From positions 1,378,730 through 1,442,729 of the forward strand of contig NW_004457654.1 in assembly GCF_000313135.1 (NCBI RefSeq): a stretch of 64,000 nt of DNA, read 5' to 3'. The stretch is from Acanthamoeba castellanii str. Neff. Taxonomy: Eukaryota > Discosea > Longamoebia > Acanthamoebidae. Each line of letters opens with the position of its first letter. The first letter of the stretch is position 1. Under the pieces are notes generated by a model. The model was given only the letters and a program-made list of their open reading frames with translations. It was not told the DNA's origin and ran no database searches. The position numbers and the translations under genes are program-made. This document shows positions 1-10,661 of this stretch, piece after piece.

Positions 1-2602
1 AACAGCTGGCGACGAGGAATTGATGAAGTCAGCGGTGCCAGTGTCACTTTCTCACAACACATCAACAACAGCGTTGAAGGCGTCGTCGGTGCCGGGAGAG
101 GGTACTCGTAGTCGGGTGGCTTCGTCGAGGGTGTTGATACGCTCGCAGCGAATGAGATCAATGCCTCCGTCGCAATCGGGTAGGTCGAGCACTTTCTTGT
201 TGTATCGAAGGGCTTGAATGGTGTTCTTCAGGCAGATGGCGTGGTCCACATAACGCTGTGTGTGCGCATAGCCAAATAGAGCGTTAGGAGAAGAAACATA
301 GGCCACCGTAGCAGAAACGGGCATACCTGCGCCTCGCCTTCGGCTTTGGGCTTCACCAGCTGCAGCTCCTCCAGCAGACTGTCGAGGAACTCGTCCGAAA
401 GCTTGCCTCGCTCGAACATGGTCACTGTCACGACAAAAGGAGAAGACATGAATGAGACGACGCGAAGGGCTTCGTGCCTGTACAGAGGCACAACGCACCA
501 GCGTGCGTCTTGAGTCCGGCGCCGAGGTTGCCCATCATTAGGTAGGCCGTAATCGTCGAATCGAACAGGAAGGCAATTCGCTTTGAATGCTCCACCTGTG
601 TGGTGACGGCCGAAAATGCAAACAGTGCGCGCAGAGTAAGCAAAGGCTCGACCGCGGATCCACCCGAGAATACCGTGAGTGAGTACCGTGGGAACGCTGT
701 CGGGTTTGGACAGGGGTGTGGCGACGACGGTGCTGATATCCTCCGAGGAAGCGGTGGGCTCGGAGAAGAACGACGGATAGTACGACGCGGAGCCCTCGCC
801 GTCCTTCTGGGTGAACGTGAGCGTGACCTCCTTCGCAGGCCTCTTCACTCCCGGCGACGTCGGACCCGCCATCGCCAGCCAAGACGGATGCCACCGCGTC
901 TTGAGCTTCCCCGAGCCATCGTCCAGCGTCTAGAATGGAATTGCCCAGGGGCAAGACGTGTGAGTCCGGTGGAAGCGCGCAACAAGGTACAGCACTTGAA
1001 GAGGGCGGTGACGACGTACTGGCTGGGCGAGCTCCTCGAAGTTCTTCTTCTTGGCGAACCCGAGCCGCAGATACAGCGAGAGGGCTTGCTGTGGGAGGAG
1101 GCCCCGGCGGAACACCAGTCAGTGATAGAAACGGGAAAAGGTGGTGACGTGAGGGCGGAGGAAGCGATGAATGTACTTTGATCATCTGGACGTCCATTTG
1201 CAGGATGTGCGCGAGCTGCTCCACATTGGTTCGCTCGTCGACCGAAACGAAGAGCTTGTAGAGCAGGTTCTCAAAGTAGTCGCCGATCACTCGATTCATG
1301 ACAAACCCTTCCAACGGCGGAACTGTTGTTTTCACACCAAGCCGATTTAGTCCAGCGGGCCAGTTGGCGGAGCCCGGGCGAATAATGGTGGGGCGCGTAC
1401 TGATGATGTAGTCTTCGTCGTAGACCGGCACATCGATATAGATGAGGCCCTTCGTGTAGAGGCTGTGAACGGTCGCTTTGTCCACTTCGCCGGCCTTACG
1501 CGTGCCCACGTCGATGAGCATGTCGATCACTGCATGCTCCATCTTCGTCGCATTCTGAAGAAAGTTACAAGTACGTCGTGAGTGACACCGCAGACCACCA
1601 AGCGAAGGAAGGTCGGACGTACGCGAATATCGTCCTCGGAGACGTAGCCGATGTTGATCTTCCACCAGTGCGCGATTTCAATGGGCACCGGTTGCGAGGG
1701 CAGCAGTTCGAACAGCGCTCCACGCTTTCGCCTCCAGAGCCACGACTACGAGCACGTGTCAAGTCAAGCCACACAGCAGCGGATATAAGCAAAAGGCAAC
1801 GTCAACGACGTGTCGCGTGTAAGGCGGGTCATGCTGCGCAGACTGGAGGGTCTAACCTTGCCGCGCACGGTGTTCATGGTGTCTATGTATTGGTTGCGCC
1901 CAATGCCCAGCAGGCGAACACCTGGCGACCCACACACAGTAGAAAAAAATGATCAATAAATAGATAAATAAATTATCAGGAGCCACAGCTAACAGCAGAG
2001 AGGAGACAAGGTACAGTCGGATGCGGTGAAGTTGGGCAGCCGGTCATAGGATCGTTCTGTAAGGTGCGAGGAGTGTGCGTGTGGTTGTCAGTGATCCTCA
2101 ACCAACTGCAGCGTAGAATAAGAAGAAAGAAGGAGCAAGCGAGCAACCTTCTTTCATGACGTCGTGCATCATGTTCAGGTAGTATTTGAAGGGCGTGATG
2201 CGCAGACCCTTCACCATCACGTCCGACAGATGGTACGGGTACAGCTGCACAGTGTGAAGCAGAGTGAGTGGGTGTAGTGCGCGGACCGCAGCCTGCCGGG
2301 GTGTGGAGCGGTACCATGAGGTGGGTGCGGCTCCAGGCCATGAGTTCGTCGAAGTAGTTCTTCTCGCTGGGCATGACGCTACGCACGAGGTGGTCGCGCC
2401 ACCGCAGCTGGTGCTCGATGGAGTAGAGCACCACGTATTCCTTCCACGCTTCGATCGAGTTGCCGAACATGCCCTTGACCTTGGGCGGGAGCGCGTTCCA
2501 CACTGCGCGGTCCAGGATGTAACCCTCCACCTCCTCCTTCTCGGCCTCCGTCAGGTTCACCCCCACCGAGACCGTGCCCCCCGACAGATTCATGCTCAAC
2601 AT
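1..2602 (-). CDS. FAM91A1-like: FAM91 family protein (FAM91A1-like), 3' part outside window
   Basis: In animals FAM91A1 works with TBC1D23 and WDR11 in capturing endosome-derived vesicles at the trans-Golgi. Several exons read as this family in order. The first, from ATG 2602, holds the [15 protein letters not shown] and [16 protein letters not shown] blocks. About 2250-2150 gives [19 protein letters not shown]. About 1740-1630 gives [15 protein letters not shown] and GYVSEDDIR before a GTACGT donor. About 1555-1185 gives [28 protein letters not shown] and [17 protein letters not shown]. About 1090-1000 gives [12 protein letters not shown]. The C-terminal GGIDLIRCE block lies at about 160-100, and the reading frame runs off the left edge. 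An in-frame GTG lies upstream at 2674, but 2602 is the first ATG. Family assignment is firm; the small exons are approximate. Confidence 0.88.
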
Positions 2603-2871
2603 TTTTCCTTCTAATCGCTCAAGCTCTCGCCGTTTTGAGGAAATCTTTCCTGACGCTGGCTCTCGCTCCTGCACTCGTTGGTGGCCGCCCCCTGCTCCTC
2701 AACGCTTGCCGCTCTCTTGCACTGCTGTGCCGTTGCGCCTCTCTGCAGAAATAATAACAATAAAATAATACATCGAAAATTGAACCCTCTCTTCCCCTTT
2801 CCTCTTGGCCGCAGAGTGGTGGTTGGTGTTGTTCTGTTCTCATAGCCGCTTCGCGTTGTTGCTGTCATCGT

Positions 2872-4245
2872 CTAGTCATCGCGGGGAGGGTGGGAGAAGT
2901 GGCGAAGGTGATCGGCGTTGCGTCGATAGCACTGCGCGCCGTAACGGCACGCGGGCCGCTCCCCGTTCTCGTCGTAGTCCGAGCCCTCGCTCACCTGCAA
3001 CCACGTAGGCCAAGTTGATCAGCATGACAACCATCAGATCTGTGGCAATGACTATGATGAGACACTTCACGCCACGTACGTGCTCCTCGTCGTCGCTGTT
3101 GTCGTCGGCGTTCTTCTTCCACTCGGCTGCGTCGAAGCGATCCGGGTCCTCCATGGGGTCCACCTCTTCTCCTTCCTCCTCGCTGCCCGCGCCTTCGTCC
3201 ATAATGCCGGCCTCCTCCACCAGCTCCAGGTACTCGCCCATCCGCTCCTTGGCCACTCGCGCCGCGTGCCGGCTGCCTGCCCTCCTCCTGGGGACTTCGC
3301 GGCTGTGGCTGGTGCCACCTCGTCGCTGCCCTGCGCCTCGGCCCCGGCCTCTGCTCGGCAATCCTCTACTCGCTCCATGATCGTGTCTGCTGACTGAAGT
3401 CGAGGATGAAGAGGAAGAGGAAGAGGAAGATGCCGATGACGACGAAGAAGATGAAGATGGGGCAGGTCGTGACTTTTTCCTGTCGGGCTCGCTTGCGGGT
3501 TCATCGTCGCTTCCCTTGTTGATCTTGCTGAGCTCGAGCGATGTGATCAGTCGCTCGGTCCGGGCGACTTCGATCTCGCGCTGCGCGGCGGCTATGACCT
3601 CTCTCGCCTGTGCGATGTCGACCTCGGCCTCCTCCTTCTGCTCTCGCTCCGCTCGCTCCAGCCGCTCCCTGTCTCTCTCATCACGCGTCTGCTGCGGCTC
3701 TTTTTCCTCGGCGTCACCAGCGTCTTCAAAGGGCAGCTTTCGCTTCTTCGACGTCGCCACCCTCTCAGTTTGAACCACACGGTGTCCTGTCGTAGTGGGA
3801 GCTGCTCCATCCACGCCTTCGATGGCTGGCGCGTTGGCGCGGCCGCTAGTGTTACCGTCGCCATCAAGTTCGAGCACGAGGGGATGGAGGTCGGCGAGCA
3901 GAGTGACCACGTCGCCGTTCCTCAGGATGGCCTCTTCTCCGCGCGACAGCAGTTCCCCGTCTCCCGCCTTGCCTGCCCTCCGCACATACACCGGGTTCAC
4001 CCCTTCCCTATCATGGCACGCCCAGACAGCGTCAACAAGGGGGGGGGGAGAAAAAGAGTGATGAAGTGGTGGCGTACACGGTGTACGTACACGGTGACGG
4101 CGAGGGCGGGACCACGCAGACTGATTTGCAGTTGCCGGCGGCTGATGCGCTTGTCCGTGACGCCCAGCACGCCCCGCCCCAAGTAGGTAACCTCTCCCTC
4201 CACCAGCTCCACCGCCTCCCCGCTCTCGCAATGGCGCAGCCGCAT
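2872..4245 (-). CDS. FHA domain plus PBZ zinc finger protein (APLF-like, DNA damage response)
   Basis: The N-terminus is a forkhead-associated (phosphothreonine-binding) domain: GVTDKRISRRQLQISL is the hallmark, followed after a short intron (about 4098-4028) by GVNPVYVRR and GDVVTLLADLHPLVLEL. A long charged middle follows, with an E/R-rich segment, a serine tract and an Arg/Gly patch. After an intron at about 3079-2995 (GTACGT donor) the last exon encodes a single C2H2 PAR-binding zinc finger, CRYGAQCYRR then HLRHFSHP, which fits C-x5-C-x6-H-x5-H. The stop TAG is at 2872-2874. In animals, FHA plus PBZ is the architecture of APLF, which binds XRCC1/XRCC4 and poly(ADP-ribose) during strand-break repair. 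Human APLF has two PBZ fingers; here only one is seen. The role is inferred from the domains. Confidence 0.85.
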
Positions 4246-4591
4246 GACCGAGGCCTCTTTCTGTTGTGGGGTGTTTTGTTCGGCCGTTGTCGTCTTGGTC
4301 TCGTCGCCAACGGCTACTTACAAAATAAATATTTCAATAATAAATGACGCGTTGGTGAAGAGCCTTTCTTGCAGCACTTGAAGAAAGGTCGGTACAAGCA
4401 GATAGAGCACATCTCTCTGCAACGAAAGAGGGAGGATAGCAGCGCTTGCCCCTGGGCAGACGTGGCGCAGGAGCTCCTGTTGACAGATCGCTACACGCGC
4501 GCCTGGAAAACTCGTGCCAGAGGGCGGTACTCGTCGCACAAGGTGTAGCCAGCCACTGTGATGATCCAGGCCTACACCTCCGATCCACCTT
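4246..4591. other. Intergenic, no gene seen
   Basis: This stretch lies between the start of the FHA-PBZ gene and the stop of the F-box/14-3-3 gene, both on the minus strand. It contains a short AT-rich patch (about 4318-4345) and no reading frame that I can support. Confidence 0.5.
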
Positions 4592-6156
4592 CTAAAGGAG
4601 GATGGACGAAGACGTGTTAGACACAGGTCGGAACCGACAGGGCATGTCCACATGGGGCGAACCTTTAGAACGACCCTTGCATTTGGCAGAGCTGTTGGCA
4701 CCGGATCGGAAGGTGAGGCAGTCGCGAAGCACTTGCATCGTGCGGCTGCTGTTTTTGTAGGATTCCTCGTCCAGCGTGTCCAACTCGGCAATCGCATCAT
4801 CGAAAGCCTCCTTCGCCAACGTGCACGCTCTGTGAACACACACACACACACACACACACATGATACAAACATGTTAACGTCGATATACGCGTGGGCGGTG
4901 CTGCGGATGTGGTGCGTACTTTTCCGACTGCTTTAGGATGTAATACTGAAAGAGGGAGAAGTTGAGGGCAAGGCTAAGACGAATGGGATGAGCTGGTGGT
5001 AGCTCCAGGATCGCGATGTCCGACGCCTGGGTAAAGTAGTTCACCGCGTTCTGGATCGCTTCCTTCCTCTCGCCCTCGGACCCGAACTCAGCGAGATGCC
5101 GATAGTAGTCCCCCTTCCTGCACATGGCCCGCTCGCAGCGCGCATGTCAGTACCAACAATTGATCGTAGAAAAGAAGTGAGGAGGCGTACATCTTTAAGA
5201 AGAAGACGCGGGCCTCGGCGGAGACGGTGTGCGGGATCACGTAGACGTCGAGTACGGCCAGCAGGTCGCGACAGACGAAACATATCTCCGATTCGAGGGC
5301 ACTTCGGTACTTGATGATGTGGTCCGCGAAGGAGTCGCTTCGAATACTGCGCTTCTCCTTCTTCTCGCACTCGACGATCCGTTCCCACGACTCTCGCGTG
5401 CTCGTTATTTGGTGCTTGTAAGCCCGTGACAGAAGGTTGCGCTCCTCGACCGTCAGCTCCACGCCCAGCATCGCCACGTTCTTGATTGCCGTCACCATCT
5501 CTGCACCACCCAAGCACGTAAGCAAGGGTCAGCAAGAGTGCGTTGAGAGCCCTCGCCCAGCACAAGGCGATGGGAGCAGCTAGAGTCCTGGAAAGGCATT
5601 CTGCATGCATCGTGGAGGCACGCGAAGGCGTTGGGTGCTCTGTGTAGTTTGCAGGGGGCGGGCTAATACCTGAGTAGCGCTTTGCCTGCTCGGCGATCTG
5701 GGCAAAGAACACCTCCTGGTGTCGTCGAATGTGTATAATGAGGCGAGGGTCGGTGGCGATTACGTTCCAATTCTTACACACGAGGCGAAGGCTCTGCCAA
5801 TCGTCCCACCACCGCTGGTTCTTGCTATTTTTGCCTCGCTTCTTGCCTCTCCCCCCTCCAGATCCATCTCCTCGCGATGGCCATGAGCTCGATCTCGATT
5901 TGCAGTGCAGATGGGGCAGCAGGTGGAGCGAGGGCAGGAAGCTTCGTCGTGGCGAGGTAAGCGCGGCAGATGAGGACGATGGAAACACCACAGCGGGTGC
6001 AGATGAAGAGGAGGAGGAAGTCGTGGAAGATGAGAAGGAGACGGGATGGAGGTGGGAGCTATGTACACCTTGTGTTGCGAATTTGAGAAAAGGATTCACC
6101 TCGGGGATGAGGAATTTCATGATGTGCGCGATGAGCTCGGTTGGCAGCTGTTCCAT
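4592..6156 (-). CDS. F-box/14-3-3 fusion protein
   Basis: From ATG 6156 the protein begins with an F-box ([13 protein letters not shown]), whose second half, [20 protein letters not shown], lies in a later stretch. The same exon and frame runs straight into 14-3-3 helix 1, [16 protein letters not shown]. It then splices (donor at 5669, next exon from 5500) to [29 protein letters not shown], and on to [36 protein letters not shown] and [18 protein letters not shown]. The tail RDCLTFRSG ends at TAA/TAG 4592. All nine 14-3-3 helices appear to be present. F-box proteins are substrate receptors of SCF ubiquitin ligases and 14-3-3 binds phosphopeptides, so an E3 receptor reading phosphorylated clients is a reasonable inference. 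Against typical 14-3-3 zeta, the groove residue Tyr128 is His here and Arg60 is Glu, while Lys49, Arg56 and Arg127 are kept. Between the F-box halves lies either a Ser-rich insert or a roughly 230-nt intron (possible donor GTGTACATAG near 6055). Confidence 0.85.
4836..4860. repeat. (CA)n microsatellite
   Basis: A run of CA dinucleotides that falls inside an intron of the F-box/14-3-3 gene. On the coding strand it lies just before the exon beginning with [11 protein letters not shown]. Confidence 0.9.
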
Positions 6157-6320
6157 TCTCGTGGAGTGGGACCGCCTTCGCACCCCTCGCTTTCCTTCGC
6201 TGCTTTGCCAGGAATCCAAATTACAGGTCCTCTGCTCGTACGTGTTGTTGGCCTTGTTGTTGTGTGTACGACATGAACTGCCGTTATCGAGAGGTGACGC
6301 AACTAGCCACCTTAAATAAA
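6157..6320. promoter_or_regulatory. Short divergent intergenic region
   Basis: Only 164 bp separate the start codons of the F-box/14-3-3 gene (minus) and THOC3 (plus), so this interval must hold both promoters. No clear TATA box or other motif stands out. That it acts as a shared promoter is inference from geometry. Confidence 0.45.
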
Positions 6321-7897
6321 ATGGAGCAGCCAAGAAAAAAGAACAGAAAAAGGAGCAATCGATCACACAAGATGAATTTGGGGGCTGCGGCATCGACATC
6401 GACATCGGCCGTGCCGGTGAACTACGTGGAACACACACGAGCATGCTTTGCCAAAGCAACCACAAGGGAGCTGGTGGGCCATCAGAAGGAGGTGTGTAAA
6501 CAATCTTGGACTGTGCGGGCTGTATCCATCTTGATTGCAGCACTCATTCGCCTCCTCAGGTTCACTCCGTGGCTTGGAATTGCACGGGGAGGAAGCTGGC
6601 CTCCGGATCAGTCGATCAGACCGCTCGCGTTTGGACCATGGCCAGCCCTGTACGCACCCCTTTCGTCCCGCTGCGTCTTCCACCTTTGCTTCCTCACTCA
6701 CCGTGGGGGTATTCATGTAAAAGGGAGGTGAACACATGGTGCTGAAGGGGCACACCAACAGCGTGCACCAGCTGTGCTGGGACCCTACGCACCCCGAGTA
6801 TCTGGCTACAGCGTCGGCCGACAAGACCGTCCGCATCTGGGACACGCGAAGTGCGTTGCCCCATCTTCTTCATCAGAGCGAGCGCTCACCTGTACTCGCG
6901 CGTGCACAGGCGCCAAGTCGACACACACCCTCAAAACCAGCGGTGCAAACCTCAACATTGCGTGGAGCCCGGACGGCGGACACATTGCCGTGGGCAACAA
7001 GGTAGCCCTTCTCACTCGGTGCCTGGATGACAAGGAAGAGCCGTGCGTGAGGACTAAGCGCACCGGTTTGGTATTTCTCCATACAGCTCGATCACCTGAC
7101 GATCATCGATACCCGCAAGTTCGAGACCATGAAGACCATCAAGTTTGCCTTTGAGGTACCAATACCCGCCGCCAGCCATTCCATTCGAACGCTTGGATAA
7201 AAACAATGGTGCTTGTTCTCGGGAACACAGGTGAACGAGATAGCATGGAGCAAGGACCTTACCTTCCTGTTCCTGACCACGGGACGCGGAGGAGTGGAGG
7301 TCATGAGCTGGCCCTCGCTGGAGCGAACCTGCACCCTCCACGCCCACACAGCCAACTGCTACTGCGTCAAATTTTCACCATCGGGAGAGTACGCCTGCCG
7401 CTTCTCCTTTCGACTTCAGCCCTCCCTATTTGTCTTCTCACGGATTCGTTTCTCTGTCTGCGTCCTTCTAGGTACTTTGCAGTGGGCAGTGCCGATGCGC
7501 TGGTGAGTCTGTGGGACGTCGAGGACCTCGCCTGCTTGCGAACCTTTAGCCGCTTGCAGTTCCCCATTCGCACCGTCAGCTTCACGCACGACAGCAAGAT
7601 GATCGCCTCCGCCTCCGAGGACCTGAGCATCGACGTGGTACGGCGCCCTTTCTTTGTCTCAATGGAGCCTCATCAATGAGCTCATTCCTCCTCGTCTATC
7701 GCCTTCTGCATGCGCTCCCTGGTTTGTAGGCGTTGGTGGAGACGGGCGAGCTGGTGTCGCAGATCAAGTGCAACGCGGCCATCAACACGATGGCCTGGCA
7801 CCCACAGAACCACTGGCTGGCCTTTGCCGAAGCCGAGAAGGACAAGTATGCCAAGGACGCGGGCAACATCACCCTCTACCAGCTCCCGTCCCAGTAG
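6321..7897 (+). CDS. THOC3: THO complex subunit 3 (THOC3/TEX1), WD40 protein
   Basis: THOC3 is a seven-bladed WD40 subunit of THO/TREX, which couples transcription to mRNA export. The exons read in order: RELVGHQKEV; VHSVAWNCTGRKLASGSVD and TARVWTM; LKGHTNSVHQLCWDPTHPE and TASADKTVRIWD; LNIAWSPDGGHIAVGNK; VNEIAWSKDLTFLFLTTG; CYCVKFSPSGEYFAVGSAD with LVSLWDVEDLACLRTF; VSFTHDSKMIASASEDLSID; and INTMAWHPQNHWLAFA, ending in LPSQ at 7895-7897. Two in-frame ATGs are possible: 6321 adds a lysine/arginine-rich 17-residue lead that could be a nuclear signal, and 6372 starts at MNLGAAAS. It lies head to head with the F-box/14-3-3 gene and 85 bp upstream of the Thg1-like gene. Confidence 0.92.
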
Positions 7898-7982
7898 TAG
7901 TGGTCTCCCTGTCCAACGCGGCACCACACGGCCGCAAAAGCAAAAAAGAACTAAGGAAAAAAAAGGAAAAGCCAACAACAAA

Positions 7983-9533
7983 ATGAAGGGCAGCAGAGCG
8001 GTGCGGCTTCGCCTGGTGGCTGGTGCTGGCGGCAGTGCGGGTCGATGCTCGCCCTCTGCCGCAGCGCTGCTCTCGACCGTCCGTCGATCCTTGTCGTCCG
8101 GCGCGCAGTGGGATGGGCAAGATCGCACGAGCAGCAGATCCGACGCCTCCGATGTTGCGATACGCATGAAGAGCTATGAGCAAGAATACTCCCTCATCCT
8201 CGATTCGTTGCGGTACGGGCACTCCTTTTATCTCTTATTTGTTTTGATTTAATGCAATAAATAAAAGTTTAATCGAAAACTCTCAGGCCGTACTGCTTGC
8301 GAATAGATGGGCATCGATTCAGCAAATTCACGAAGCCCTTCCGGAAGCCCTACGATCCACGAAGTACTACTCTTGCCTGGCCTTTCATCGATGGCGTGCG
8401 GTGGTGCTGACGCGTGTGGTGCAGTCTCGGTGGCGATGGAACGGACGGCGCTGGACCTGATGGAGTACTTCAAGGCGCGAGCAGCCTACACCTTCTCCGA
8501 TGAGATCACGCTCGCCCTCCTCCCGACCCTCACCAACCCTCCTCCGTTTCGTGGCAAAATCGCCAAGCTCATCTCGATCGCCTCTGGTACCAACGTAGCG
8601 CGCGCGCACGCACGCACACGCGGCACTTTGATGGCGTGCTTACCGCGTTACTGCAGGCTATGCGTCAGCTCGATTCAACCACCACATCAGCTCGCAAGAG
8701 TATCACCCGCACGAGGAGGTATGCGTTCACTACTGCTTGCGAGAAAACAAGCGCCACCATCACCACCACCGGGTCTCAATGTGTTCGCGTGCGCAGGCCG
8801 GCGACAAAGCGCACCGAGGGATCGCTCACTTTGACGCGCGCGCATTCAGCCTGCCCTCCGACGAAGAGTGTCTGGTTGGTCCATCCCTTCTCTCGTCGGT
8901 GCACTCCATCCGCCGCAGGCATTAATCGACACTACACGACACGACACGACCAACGACCAACGACACGACACACGTACAGGAAAACTTGTTATGGCGCAGT
9001 GCAGACTGTATGCGCAACAGTGTGAACAATCTGGGCCGGGCGTACTATTCGGCGCGCCAGCTGGATCGGAAGAGCAACGGGGCGGTGCTGAGGCTGCTCC
9101 GACACGAACACAACGTCGAGTGGAACGACTACCCCGACCACTTCAAGCACGGCACCCTCATCAAGAAGCGACTCGCCGAGAGGCAGGGGATCAACCCACA
9201 GACGAAGTGCGTGCCCCGCTTGTGCAGTGTGTGCGTGCGTGTGCGTGTGCGTGTGTGTTGCTCATCGTGGCGACGATTGCCAGGGAGTCGGTGCTGGTGG
9301 TCCGCGGGGAGTACGTCAAGGCGAGCGTGACGGTGCTCAGGGAGGCGCCCGGGGACGAGAGCGGCGTGGCCAAGTTCCTGATGGCCAAGTACGCCAACCA
9401 GATCGACACGCCCGTCGAACACCCCGCGGCCGTGCAGGACCCCGCGCAGAGCGCCGAGCTGAGCGAGCTCGCCGAGCGACTCACCCAACGCTTCACGCCC
9501 TTCGACTACGAGCCCGTCAAAGCTTACTCGTAA
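7983..9533 (+). CDS. Thg1-like protein (3'-5' RNA polymerase), probably mitochondrial
   Basis: The Thg1 superfamily adds nucleotides in the 3' to 5' direction to tRNA. Exons read PYCLRIDGHRFSKF (first metal-binding Asp), FRKPYDPR, LDLMEYFKARAAYTFSDEIT (SDE carries the second metal ligand), GYASARFNHHISS, GIAHFDARAFSLPSDEE and ADCMRNSVNNLGRAYYS, then FKHGTLIKKRLAE. The SDEIT form and the RNSVNNLGR motif resemble Thg1-like proteins (TLPs) more than canonical tRNA-His guanylyltransferase. The N-terminus (MKGSRAVRLRLVAG and later ALLSTVRRSLSSG) is rich in Arg, Ser and Ala with no acidic residues for about 40 positions, as in a mitochondrial presequence. Acanthamoeba mitochondria are known for 5' tRNA editing by TLPs, which fits. 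Introns are short, for example about 8214-8286 and 8368-8429. The middle exons are approximate. Confidence 0.87.
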
Positions 9534-9587
9534 CTATTATGAGAGCTTCTCTTCATGTAGTGTCGGTGCCGACCATGGCGATGGCGA

Positions 9588-10661
9588 TCAGAACTGCTTG
9601 AAGAAGGAGCACACCTCGGGGTGCTCAGCAAAGCCCTTCTTGAACTCGTCCTTGTCGAGGAATCCATTCTGCAGGGCGCGCGCGAGGGGTTCAGCTCACG
9701 ACCTCATGGGGTATTTGTGGTGGGTGGGGGGTTGTACGCCGTCGGTGTCGATGGTCTTGAAGATCTCGTCGAGGGTGGTGTCGATCTTGGTCTTGTACTC
9801 GGCCGGGAGGACCGTCACCCTCTTCTTCGCCCTCTGCGACAGCCACACGCAGATCTGCGTGTGCGCGTACCACGAAGAAGAAGCACGCGAGGGCAGTGAG
9901 TGCGATTCAAGGTTGAACGCCGAGCGTAGAGCGATGGGGTCACATTGGAGGGGAAGGAGGGGGTACAGTGCGCGTGAGCATGTGCTCGAGCTCCTCCCTG
10001 GACAGCTGGCCGTCCTTGTTCTCGTCGAAGAGCTTGAACGACGCTGCAATCGGCCCGCGCAACCGCGTTTCAGATACATCACAATCAACATTGTTTGCTA
10101 TGACGAATGAACGAACGAACGCACCTTCGAGCTTCTGGTCCACGTTGTTGCCATAGACGGCGCCCATGAGGCTCAGGTACTCGTGCACGTCAATCGAACT
10201 GCACAAGAGCAAGCACGCGTTGTTGCGGGAGTGAGCGAGAGACATTCAGTACCGTTGGGGAGGGGGGAGTAGTGAGGCGGTTTACCCGGAACCGTCGACG
10301 TCGAAGGCCTCAAACGTGGCCTTGGCCTTCTCGGCATTGCCCATCAGGCGCGCCATGGTCGCCACGAACTTCTCCTTTGTTATTTGGCCCTCCTTGCCCT
10401 GTTGTAGGCGTGACCCCCCCCCAAACAGGGCACCACCGTCAACAACCCAGCCGCACCACTCACGCCTTTCGGGGGGACACGCACGCAAGAGTTCTGGAAG
10501 CCCTCCAGCACCTGCTCGACGCGGTCGGCCGGGACTGGAGTCGATGGGGGGGGACAAGTGTGAGTGCCGCCATAGGCCGCAGTGACTCTAGGTTTCGACC
10601 TCTACGTACTCTGGTACTGCTGCTGCCACTCGGCGACCTCCTTGCTGTCAACGCCTCCCAT
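9588..10661 (-). CDS. Myristoylated EF-hand calcium-binding protein
   Basis: The start MGGVDSKE (ATG 10661) fits an N-myristoylation signal (Gly2, Ser6). Later exons read GQITKEKFVATMARLMG, then an EF loop starting DVDGSG that continues after an intron as SIDVHEYLSLMG; a second canonical loop DENKDGQLSREE; and DEIFKTIDTDG, which splices in phase to NGFLDKDEF to complete a third loop. The end is SFFKQF with stop at 9588. Size and layout resemble recoverin/NCS-type or calcineurin-B-like sensors, but I cannot name the orthologue. The first EF unit looks degenerate. Membrane association through calcium and myristate is an inference from the motif. It is followed on the left by the Thg1-like gene, tail to tail. 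Confidence 0.82.

Noticed and set aside
4318..4588. Open frames downstream of the 14-3-3 stop
   Set aside because: The 14-3-3 end is complete at 4592 and these frames carry no recognisable sequence.
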